In this document: positions 1 to 5,621 of the stretch, piece after piece | How the letters are laid out: each line of letters begins with the position of its first letter | How positions within the stretch are numbered: the stretch's first letter is position 1 | Assembly (NCBI GenBank): GCA_023266695.1 | Contig: JAHFPO010000080.1 | Span: 1-10,180, forward strand | Direction: 5' to 3' | DNA from: Hyphomicrobiales bacterium | GTDB taxonomy: Bacteria; Pseudomonadota; Alphaproteobacteria; Rhizobiales; Xanthobacteraceae | DNA: 10,180 nt | The notes under the pieces: generated by a model | The model's database searches: none | What the model was told of the DNA's origin: nothing | Seen by the model: only the letters and a program-made list of their open reading frames with translations | Program-made: the position numbers and the translations under genes

Positions 1-878
1 CCGACGTGCCGCCGTCACAGTCGCAACCGGCCGCGCCCGCGCCGCCGCCAGCGGTGGCGCCTTCGCCTGAGCCTCAGCCCGGCACGCCGGCGAAGGAATT
101 GTTCGGCCACACCCGCGAGGCCGCGCCAATGGCCGCGCGCGCGATCGGCTTCTATGCCAAGGGCTGCCTCGCCGGTGCGATCGCCTTGCCGGTCGACGGC
201 AAGACCTGGCAGGTGATGCGCCTTTCGCGCAACCGCAACTGGGGCCATCCGGACCTGGTCAAGCTGCTCGAACGCCTGTCGGCGAAGGCGCCGCAGTTCG
301 GCTGGCCCGGTATCTTGGTCGGCGACATTTCCCAGCCGCGCGGCGGGCCGATGCTCACCGGCCACGCCTCCCACCAGGTCGGCCTCGACGCCGACATCTG
401 GCTCACGCCGATGCCGACCCGCACCTTCACGGCCGAAGAGCGCGAGACGATCTCGGCGACCATGATCGTGAGAGCAGACCGGCGCGACGTCGATCCCGCG
501 GCCTGGACACCCGGTCACACCCATGTCGTCAAGGCGGCGGCGGAGGACCCGCTGGTCGAGCGGGTGCTGGTCAATGCCGCGATCAAGAAGGCGCTTTGCC
601 GCGAAGCCGGCAGCGACCGCGCCTGGTTGCACAAGGTGCGCCCCTATTGGGGCCACGATTACCACATGCACATCCGCATCCGTTGCCCGCCCGGCAGCCC
701 GGAATGCAAACCGCAGGATCCGGCGCCCGCCGGCGACGGCTGCGGCAAGGAGCTCGACTGGTGGTTCAGCGACTCGATCCTCTTCCCGAAGCCGCCGGCA
801 ACGCCGCCGAAGCCGAAGCCGCCCTTGACCATGGCCGATCTTCCCGCCGCTTGCCGCCAGGTTTTGATCGCGCGCTGA
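1..878 (+). CDS. mepA: Penicillin-insensitive murein endopeptidase MepA, 5'-truncated by the window edge
   Basis: MepA is a periplasmic LAS-family zinc peptidase that cleaves D-Ala-mDAP cross-links in peptidoglycan. Numbering from the in-frame GTG at 6, the SHQVGLDAD stretch supplies ligands His123 and Asp130, and WGHDYHMH supplies His217, His220 and His222, the last being the expected third ligand. HTH lies at 171-173. The six cysteines (54, 198, 227, 234, 246, 283) have spacing that fits the three disulfides of E. coli MepA (54-283, 198-246, 227-234), which implies export. No signal peptide is visible: the readable part opens with a Pro/Ala-rich linker (about residues 2-30), and the frame is still open at base 3. 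The GTG is therefore probably internal and the true start lies upstream. A Pro/Lys-rich segment (about 258-273) precedes the last cysteine. The stop is 4 bases from the convergent TauE-family gene. Family assignment is secure; the start is unknown. Confidence 0.93.
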   Translation, partial: DVPPSQSQPAAPAPPPAVAPSPEPQPGTPAKELFGHTREAAPMAARAIGFYAKGCLAGAIALPVDGKTWQVMRLSRNRNWGHPDLVKLLERLSAKAPQFGWPGILVGDISQPRGGPMLTGHASHQVGLDADIWLTPMPTRTFTAEERETISATMIVRADRRDVDPAAWTPGHTHVVKAAAEDPLVERVLVNAAIKKALCREAGSDRAWLHKVRPYWGHDYHMHIRIRCPPGSPECKPQDPAPAGDGCGKELDWWFSDSILFPKPPATPPKPKPPLTMADLPAACRQVLIAR

Positions 879-882
879 ACGA

Positions 883-1647
883 TCAGATCAGCTTGAAGGC
901 GCGCGCGAGCTGCCAGGCGGCGAGCATAACGACGAGGACACCGACCGCGGTCATCAAGACGCGCGGGCGGATGTGCTTCACGACCCAACCACCGAACGGC
1001 GCGGCGAGGACGCCGCCGAGCACAAGCGCGGCAAGCTCATAAAGCGGCGAGGCGCCGAGTTCGATGAAAAAGGTCGTGGCCGCCGCCGTGGTCACGAAGA
1101 ATTCCGTGGTGTTGACGGAGCCGATCACCTTGCGCGGCGCTTGCCCGGAACCGATGAGCGTCGAGGTGACGACCGGTCCCCAGCCGCCGCCGCCGCTGGC
1201 GTCGAGAAATCCACCAGCGAGGCCAAGCGGCGGCGCAAGACGGAATTCGACATCACTTTGGGGTGTCGGGCGGATCGCTTTGAGCAAAATCAAGACGCCG
1301 ATGGCGAGCAGATAGGCGGCGACGAAAGGCCGGATCATTTGACCATCCACATTCGACAGCACCCACGCTCCCAGCACGGCGCCGGCCACGCCGGCAACGC
1401 CCAAGCGGGTGACCAGCCGCCAGTCGACGTTGCGGTGATAGAGGTGCGAGCCCGCCGAGGCAGCCGTGGTGAAGATCTCGGCGGTATGGGCGATCGCACT
1501 CGCCTGCGCCGGCGGCAGCCCCATGGTCAGCATCGCCGAGGTCGAGATAACCCCGAAGGCCATGCCGAGCGCGCCGTCGATGAGTTGAGCGAAGAAGCCG
1601 ATCGCGAACAGGAGAGCAAAATCGACCGACAGAGCGTCGACAATCAT
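883..1647 (-). CDS. TauE/SafE-family membrane transporter (putative sulfite/anion exporter)
   Basis: This is a 254-residue, very hydrophobic inner-membrane protein with about seven to eight predicted helices, the usual size for TauE/SafE. The family's internal duplication is visible. An N-terminal half-motif (GFFAQLIDGALGMAFG, about residues 17-32) is echoed by a second one (GLAGGFLDASGGGGWGP, about 142-158). Conserved small-residue patches NTTEFF (179-184) and GGVLAAPFGG (about 211-220) follow. Members export sulfite, sulfoacetate or related organosulfur anions, but the family is broad and no sulfur gene lies nearby, so the substrate is unassigned. The ATG at 1647 is preceded by a good ribosome-binding site, GGAAAGG at 1655-1661 on the coding strand, with a 7-base spacer. 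The gene is divergent from the epimerase gene and convergent with mepA. Confidence 0.9.
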   Translation of the reverse strand: MIVDALSVDFALLFAIGFFAQLIDGALGMAFGVISTSAMLTMGLPPAQASAIAHTAEIFTTAASAGSHLYHRNVDWRLVTRLGVAGVAGAVLGAWVLSNVDGQMIRPFVAAYLLAIGVLILLKAIRPTPQSDVEFRLAPPLGLAGGFLDASGGGGWGPVVTSTLIGSGQAPRKVIGSVNTTEFFVTTAAATTFFIELGASPLYELAALVLGGVLAAPFGGWVVKHIRPRVLMTAVGVLVVMLAAWQLARAFKLI

Positions 1648-1654
1648 TCGCCTG

Positions 1655-1661
1655 CCTTTCC
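1655..1661 (-). promoter_or_regulatory. Ribosome-binding site of the TauE/SafE gene
   Basis: On the minus strand the sequence GGAAAGG lies 7 bases before the ATG at 1647-1645. It supports this start over any internal one. Confidence 0.6.
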
Positions 1662-1715
1662 TATGCTATTACGCCGCGATTGCCTTCAAGCCGCCTCTCG
1701 CCACGGAGTAGTCCA

Positions 1716-1748
1716 GGCAAGCCCCCTATCGAACGGGGTGGCTTTGCC
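1716..1748. repeat. Bulged inverted repeat (hairpin) in a divergent intergenic region
   Basis: GGCAA (1716-1720) pairs with TTGCC (1744-1748), GCC (1721-1723) with GGC (1740-1742), and CCC (1724-1726) with GGG (1736-1738). That makes 11 pairs interrupted by single unpaired T residues at 1743 and 1739, with a 9-base apical loop. It could be an operator, a structured leader of either gene, or a remnant of an intergenic repeat. It has no U-tract, so a terminator is unlikely. Confidence 0.45.
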
Positions 1749-1876
1749 CGCGTCAATGGGGATTTGAAGGAAGATAATCGTATCTTTGCGATGACTGGTG
1801 CTATGGCACTTGCCAACAGGGGCGCGCCTCCCGTACGCCCGGTACCCGATCGTGGGCCCTCAATTGCCGAGCCGAG

Positions 1877-2902
1877 ATGAAAGTTCCGACCGACCGACCG
1901 ATCCTCGTCACCGGAGTTGCCGGCTTCATCGGCTTTCATGTCGCCGAGCGGCTCCTCGCCTCCGGCCATACGGTCGCGGGATTGGACAATCTCAATTCCT
2001 ATTACGACCCCAAGCTCAAGGAAGCGCGGCTCGCCCGGCTCAAGGCCCGCAAGGGATTCCAATTTTCCCGCGGCGATCTCGCCGATGCGGCGGCGGTTGG
2101 AAAGCTGTTCGATGCCGCCAAGCCCGAGTTTGTCATCCATCTCGCAGCCCAGGCCGGCGTGCGCTACGCCCTCGACCATCCCGAGGCCTATGTCGCGGCC
2201 AATCTCGTGGGCTTCTTCCATGTGCTCGAAGCGGCGCGGCGCCATGGCGTGCGGCATTTTCTCTATGCTTCGTCGAGCTCGGTCTATGGCGCGGTGACGC
2301 GCGCACCATTCTCCGAGCACGGCCCGGCCGAGCATCCGGTTTCCTTCTATGGCGCGACCAAGCGCGCGAACGAACTGATGGCGCATTCCTACGCGCATCT
2401 CCACAGGCTGCCGGCGACGGGCCTGCGTTTCTTCACCGTCTATGGGCCGTGGGGGCGGCCCGACATGGCGATCTATATCTTCACCGCGGCGATCCTCGCC
2501 GGGCGTCCGATCGAGGTGGTGGAGAAGGGCGAGGTCGAGCGCGACTTTACCTATATCGACGACGTCACCGAGGCTGTCGTGCGCGTCGCCGGCGTGGTGC
2601 CGAAGGGAGATCCGGCCTGGTCGGGCGCCGCCCCCGATCCCGCCACCTCGCGCGCGCCGTACCGACTCTACAATATCGGCAATTCGTCGCCGGTGCGCCT
2701 CATGGAAGTGGTGCGGTTGATCGAGGCCGAGACCGGGAAGAAGGCTGAGATCATCGAGAAGAAGTTGCCGCCCGGCGACATGCGGCTGACCGCGGCGGCG
2801 ACGGATGACCTCGCCGCCGCGGTGGATTTCCGTCCGGCGACGCCGCTGAGAGACGGCATCAAGCGCTTCGTCTCCTGGTACCGCGAGTATCACGGCGGGT
2901 GA
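1877..2902 (+). CDS. NAD-dependent sugar-nucleotide epimerase, probably UDP-glucuronate 4-epimerase
   Basis: This cytoplasmic extended short-chain dehydrogenase of 341 residues probably interconverts UDP-glucuronate and UDP-galacturonate for capsule, exopolysaccharide or LPS. The N-terminal Rossmann motif TGVAGFIG is at 12-19. The Ser of the catalytic triad lies in ASSSSVYG (131-138), and the YxxxK pair is Tyr158/Lys162. RDFTYIDD (222-229) is a conserved substrate-domain patch. The segments DNLNSYYDPKLKEARL (37-52), HLAAQAGVRYA (88-98) and RFFTVYGPWGRPDMA (184-198) are typical of the CapI/LpsL UDP-GlcA epimerase branch rather than of GalE or dTDP-glucose dehydratases. The ATG at 1877 puts the Rossmann fold near the N-terminus as expected, but its ribosome-binding site is weak. 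No other polysaccharide gene is adjacent, so the gene stands alone. It ends tail-to-tail with the GMC gene across a repeat-filled gap. Confidence 0.9.
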   Translation: MKVPTDRPILVTGVAGFIGFHVAERLLASGHTVAGLDNLNSYYDPKLKEARLARLKARKGFQFSRGDLADAAAVGKLFDAAKPEFVIHLAAQAGVRYALDHPEAYVAANLVGFFHVLEAARRHGVRHFLYASSSSVYGAVTRAPFSEHGPAEHPVSFYGATKRANELMAHSYAHLHRLPATGLRFFTVYGPWGRPDMAIYIFTAAILAGRPIEVVEKGEVERDFTYIDDVTEAVVRVAGVVPKGDPAWSGAAPDPATSRAPYRLYNIGNSSPVRLMEVVRLIEAETGKKAEIIEKKLPPGDMRLTAAATDDLAAAVDFRPATPLRDGIKRFVSWYREYHGG

Positions 2903-2910
2903 AAAGCGAC

Positions 2911-3045
2911 CGCCCTAGAGTCTGATCAGTTCGAATTGAACCGGCCTGCCCCACTAACATTTTGATTTTGGGCGTGATCTTATCCGAAAACCGGTTCCCA
3001 CCCCGGATCAAGTCCGGGGCAGGCTTTTTCGGGATCACGCCCTAG
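2911..3045. repeat. Composite nested palindromic intergenic element (rhizobial mosaic-repeat type)
   Basis: The outer arms GGGCGTGATC (2970-2979) and GATCACGCCC (3033-3042) are perfect 10-base complements. They continue inward as CCGAAAA (2984-2990) with TTTTCGG (3026-3032), offset by an unpaired TTAT. Nested inside is a perfect 7-bp hairpin, CCCCGGA (3001-3007) with TCCGGGG (3013-3019). Its right part also complements an upstream block: GCCTGCCCC (2944-2952) with GGGGCAGGC (3016-3024). The left portion holds the palindrome CTGATCAG (2922-2929) and a TTCGAATTGAA block (2930-2940). CGCCCTAG occurs as a direct repeat at both ends (2911-2918, 3038-3045). From memory, similar GATC...CCGAAAACCGG...TTTTCGGGATC palindromes are abundant between genes in Rhizobiales; family naming is inference. 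Confidence 0.75.
3001..3029 (+). terminator. Candidate terminator hairpin between convergent genes
   Basis: A perfect 7-bp GC-rich stem (3001-3007 with 3013-3019, 5-base loop) is followed after CAGGC by TTTTT (3025-3029). The 5-base gap before the T run is not canonical. It is the only plausible intrinsic terminator for the epimerase gene and, being palindromic, could also stop transcription arriving from the GMC gene. Confidence 0.4.
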
Positions 3046-4667
3046 CGCGCCTTCGCATCCTCGCGGATCATGCCCGCGCCCTTTTCCGCAATCATGATGG
3101 TGGGCGAATTGGTGTTGCCGGACGTGATCGTCGGCATGACCGAGGCATCGATCACGCGCAGACCTTCGAGGCCGATCAATTTCAGGCGCGCGTCAACCAC
3201 CGCCGTCGCGTCGGAAGGAAGGCCCATCTTGGTGGTGCCCACGGGATGGAAAATGGTGGTGCCGATATCGCCGGCGGCGCGCAAGAGCGCCGCTTCGTCG
3301 TCGTCGCGGATCTCTTGCCCCGGCAGGATTTCCTGCGGGTGGAATGGCCTGAGCGCCGGCTCGCGCACGATGCGGCGCGCGACCCGGATCGAATCGGCGG
3401 CGACGCGCCGGTCCTCCTCGGTCGAAAGATAGTTCAACTTGATCTCCGGCGCGGCGGTGGGATCCCGGCTCTTCAGGCGCAATGTGCCGCGACTCGTCGG
3501 CCGCAGGTTGCACACGCTCATGGTGAAAGCCGGGAACTTGTGCAGCGGCTCGCCGAAGCGTTCGAGCGAGAGCGGCTGGACATGGAATTGGATATTGGCG
3601 CGCTCCTGGCCCTTGTCGGAGCGCGTGAAGAAGCCGAGCTGCGAGGGCGCCATCGTCATCGGGCCGCGGCGGAAGAGCGCGTATTCGATCGCCATGCGCG
3701 CGCGCCAAAACGAGTTGTGATAACGCTCGTTCAAGGTCGGCACGCCCTCGACACGGAAGATCAGGCGCAATTGCAGATGGTCCTGCAGATTGCCGCCGAC
3801 GCCCGGCTTGTCGAACACGACCGGGATGCCGTGCTCCGAAAGATGCGCGGCGGGACCGACACCCGAGAGCATGAGCAATTGCGGAGAGCCGATCGCGCCC
3901 GCCGCCAGCACCACCTCGCCGCGGGCGCGCGCGGTCCTGGCAACGCCATCCTGGCGATAGGCGATGCCGACGGCGCGGCGGCCTTCGATCAGCACGCGCT
4001 CCGCGAGCACACCGGTCTCCAGCCTGAGATTCGGCCGGCCGAGCACCGGCTTCAGAAACCCGCGCGCCGCGCTCCAGCGCCGGCCGCGCTTCTGGTTGAC
4101 GTGGAAATAGCAGCTGCCCTCGTTGTCGCCGCGGTTAAAATCGTCGATCGACCGAATGCCGGCTTGCGCCGCCGCCGCGCGGATCGTTTCGAGCACCGCC
4201 CATTTCACGCGCGGAAATTCGATCCGCCATTCGCCGCCGACCGCGTGATACGCGCTCGGCCCCATGAAATGATCCTCGTGGCGCTCGAAGAAGGACAGCA
4301 CGTCGTCCCAGCCCCAGCCGGCGAGGCCGAGCTGGCGCCAGTGGTCGTAGTCGGCGGCCTGGCCGCGCATGTAGATCATGGCGTTGATCGAGGACGAGCC
4401 GCCGATCGCGCGCCCGCGCGGATAATTGAGCGCACGGCCGTTGAGGCCGGGCTCGGGCTCGGTCTTGAAGCACCAGTCGGTGCGCGGATTGGCGATGGTG
4501 TAGAGATAGCCGACCGGGATGTGGAACCAGATCCAGTTGTCGCCGCCGCCGGCCTCGAGCACGAGCACGCGCGCGGCGGGATCGGCGGATAGGCGATTCG
4601 CCAGCACGCAGCCGGCCGAGCCCGCGCCGACGATGATGTAGTCGAACTCGCCCGCGCTTTCGGTCAT
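3042..4667 (-). CDS. GMC-family FAD-dependent oxidoreductase (choline/alcohol dehydrogenase-like)
   Basis: This 541-residue flavoenzyme oxidises an alcohol to an aldehyde, or further, with bound FAD. The dinucleotide-binding motif GAGSAG is at 14-19, with Glu38 following the second strand. The GMC signature 1 core GRAIGGSSSIN is at 85-95, signature 2 (GAIGSPQLLMLSGVG) at 257-271, and the C-terminal catalytic region has His474 in HPVGTTKMG and Asn518 in SGNTNSPT. The 44-residue His-Asn spacing equals that of choline oxidase. Length fits the choline dehydrogenase/AlkJ-like group. No betaine-aldehyde dehydrogenase or BetI-like gene is adjacent, so choline is not supported as substrate. The ATG at 4667 is preferred over an in-frame upstream one at 4751: it has GGGAGA 5 bases upstream and places the Rossmann motif at the usual position. 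The TAG stop lies at the edge of the intergenic repeat. Confidence 0.92.
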   Translation of the reverse strand: MTESAGEFDYIIVGAGSAGCVLANRLSADPAARVLVLEAGGGDNWIWFHIPVGYLYTIANPRTDWCFKTEPEPGLNGRALNYPRGRAIGGSSSINAMIYMRGQAADYDHWRQLGLAGWGWDDVLSFFERHEDHFMGPSAYHAVGGEWRIEFPRVKWAVLETIRAAAAQAGIRSIDDFNRGDNEGSCYFHVNQKRGRRWSAARGFLKPVLGRPNLRLETGVLAERVLIEGRRAVGIAYRQDGVARTARARGEVVLAAGAIGSPQLLMLSGVGPAAHLSEHGIPVVFDKPGVGGNLQDHLQLRLIFRVEGVPTLNERYHNSFWRARMAIEYALFRRGPMTMAPSQLGFFTRSDKGQERANIQFHVQPLSLERFGEPLHKFPAFTMSVCNLRPTSRGTLRLKSRDPTAAPEIKLNYLSTEEDRRVAADSIRVARRIVREPALRPFHPQEILPGQEIRDDDEAALLRAAGDIGTTIFHPVGTTKMGLPSDATAVVDARLKLIGLEGLRVIDASVMPTITSGNTNSPTIMIAEKGAGMIREDAKAR

Positions 4668-4768
4668 CGTTCTCTCCCGCCGGGACTTTGCGCGGGGCCA
4701 AGACGCGGCGCAAGCGACCAGGCACGGCTCCGCATATGATGGCAGTAGCATCCCTCCGAATCACACCC
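4668..4768. other. Short divergent regulatory region (GMC gene / BtuF-like gene)
   Basis: About 100 bases separate the two starts and must carry both promoters unless one gene is leaderless. A perfect 6-base inverted repeat, TTGCGC (4688-4693) and GCGCAA (4708-4713), could be an operator. I see no clear -35/-10 pair. Confidence 0.35.
4673..4678 (-). promoter_or_regulatory. Ribosome-binding site that fixes the GMC oxidoreductase start
   Basis: GGGAGA on the minus strand lies 5 bases before the ATG at 4667-4665. It favours the 541-residue protein over the 569-residue version starting at 4751, whose extra residues resemble no GMC N-terminus. Confidence 0.65.
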
Positions 4769-5575
4769 ATGCGCTCCTTCCCGCCCCGCCGCATCGTCTG
4801 TCTCACCGAGGAGACGGTGGAGACGCTCTATCTCCTCGGCGAGGACGCCCGCATCGTCGGCGTTTCCGGCTATGCGGTGCGCCCGGCCCGCGTGCGGCGG
4901 GAGAAGCCGCGGGTTTCCGCCTTCATCTCGGCCGACACCGGCAAGATCCGCGCGCTCGAACCCGACCTCGTGTTCACCTTCTCGGACCTACAGGCCGACA
5001 TCGTCGCCGAGCTGGTGCGGGGCGGCATCGCGGTCCACGCCTTCAACCAGCGCGACCTTGCGGGCATCCTCGCCATGATCGAGACGGTCGCAGCGCTCGT
5101 GGGCGTGCCGGAAAAGGGGACCCGCCTCGCCGCGGAATTGCGCGAACGAGTGGCGGCGACGGCGGCGCGGACGGCGAAGTTTCCGCGCCGGCCGCGGGTC
5201 TATTTCGAGGAATGGGACGAGCCGATGATCTCCGGCATCGGCTGGGTATCGGAACTCGTGAACATCGCGGGCGCGACCGATATATTCCCCGAACTTGCGC
5301 GCTCGCCCTCGGCGCGCGAGCGAATCGTGACGGCGGAGCGGGTGATCGCGGCCGCGCCCGATATCGTCGTCGGCTCCTGGTGCGGAAAGAAATTTCGGCC
5401 GGAGCGGTTTGCTGCGCGAGCGGGCTTCGATCAGCTGCCGGCGGTGCGCGCCGGCTTCGTGCGCGAGATCAAGTCGGCGCTCATTCTGCAACCGGGTCCC
5501 GCCGCGCTCACCGACGGGCTCGACGCGCTCGAAGCCATCGTTAACGAATGGAATGTAATGAGAAGCGCGGGTTGA
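4769..5575 (+). CDS. BtuF-like (cobalamin/metal-chelate type) substrate-binding-fold protein without signal peptide
   Basis: This 268-residue protein matches the helical-backbone periplasmic-binding fold of BtuF and iron-siderophore binding proteins. The N-terminal RIVCLTEETVETLYLLGE (8-25) opens the first lobe. EPDLVFTFSD (64-73) is the characteristic EPDLV strand, and EEWDEPMISGIGWVSELVNIAGA (147-169) begins the second lobe with the typical G-x-x-S-x-L-x-x-x-A-G-A pattern. PDIVVGSWCG (198-207) is the second 'PDIVV' strand. Close relatives are usually annotated cobalamin-binding protein. None of the possible starts (TTG 4688, ATG 4736, 4739, 4769) gives a signal peptide or lipobox, so it appears cytoplasmic, unlike transporter-linked BtuF. 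No BtuC or BtuD gene is adjacent. I chose 4769 because the conserved fold starts a few residues later; no good ribosome-binding site is visible there, and 4739 remains possible. Fold assignment is firm, ligand is not. Confidence 0.8.
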   Translation: MRSFPPRRIVCLTEETVETLYLLGEDARIVGVSGYAVRPARVRREKPRVSAFISADTGKIRALEPDLVFTFSDLQADIVAELVRGGIAVHAFNQRDLAGILAMIETVAALVGVPEKGTRLAAELRERVAATAARTAKFPRRPRVYFEEWDEPMISGIGWVSELVNIAGATDIFPELARSPSARERIVTAERVIAAAPDIVVGSWCGKKFRPERFAARAGFDQLPAVRAGFVREIKSALILQPGPAALTDGLDALEAIVNEWNVMRSAG

Positions 5576-5600
5576 CAGAAAAGGCGCTCGGCCCTCACAT
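5572..5600 (+). promoter_or_regulatory. Candidate promoter for malonyl-CoA decarboxylase
   Basis: A perfect -35 hexamer TTGACA (5572-5577) overlaps the stop codon of the BtuF-like gene. At 17-base spacing it faces only a weak -10-like TCACAT (5595-5600, 3 of 6 matches). It would start transcription close to the decarboxylase ribosome-binding site. The hexamer could be chance. Confidence 0.3.
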
Positions 5601-5621
5601 CCGGCCAGGAGATCGCAGGCG

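Larger units (their letters stand above)
1648..1876. other. Divergent intergenic region between the TauE/SafE and epimerase genes
   Basis: This 229-base region must hold the promoters of both flanking genes. It contains a bulged hairpin (1716-1748) and a short AT-richer island (about 1762-1790, including GATAAT at 1773-1778). I could not find a -35/-10 pair with convincing spacing for either gene. I see no small gene supported by a ribosome-binding site. Confidence 0.5.

Noticed and set aside
3..60. GTG at 6 as the true start of mepA
   Set aside because: The frame is open to the window edge, and the protein would lack the signal peptide that its disulfide pattern and function require.
973..1767. 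264-residue open frame on the plus strand over the TauE/SafE gene
   Set aside because: Strongly charged, Arg/Gly-rich shadow translation; the minus strand encodes a membrane protein with family repeats.
1661..2893. 410-residue open frame on the minus strand opposite the epimerase gene
   Set aside because: Shadow frame produced by GC bias. The plus strand encodes a full epimerase with all motifs.
2911..3045. Insertion sequence or CRISPR at the repeat-rich junction
   Set aside because: There is no transposase and no regular repeat-spacer periodicity; the structure is a short non-coding palindromic mosaic.
3246..4592. 448-residue open frame on the plus strand opposite the GMC gene
   Set aside because: It is a shadow of the GMC gene. 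The translation is Arg/Ala/His-rich with no recognisable domain, whereas the minus strand holds all GMC motifs.
4668..4751. N-terminal extension of the GMC protein (start at 4751)
   Set aside because: The extra 28 residues are not a plausible signal or GMC N-terminus, would overlap the divergent gene's region, and the 4667 start has a good ribosome-binding site.
4688..4768. TTG start at 4688 for the BtuF-like gene
   Set aside because: It adds a basic, non-hydrophobic stretch that is neither a signal peptide nor part of the fold, with no ribosome-binding site.
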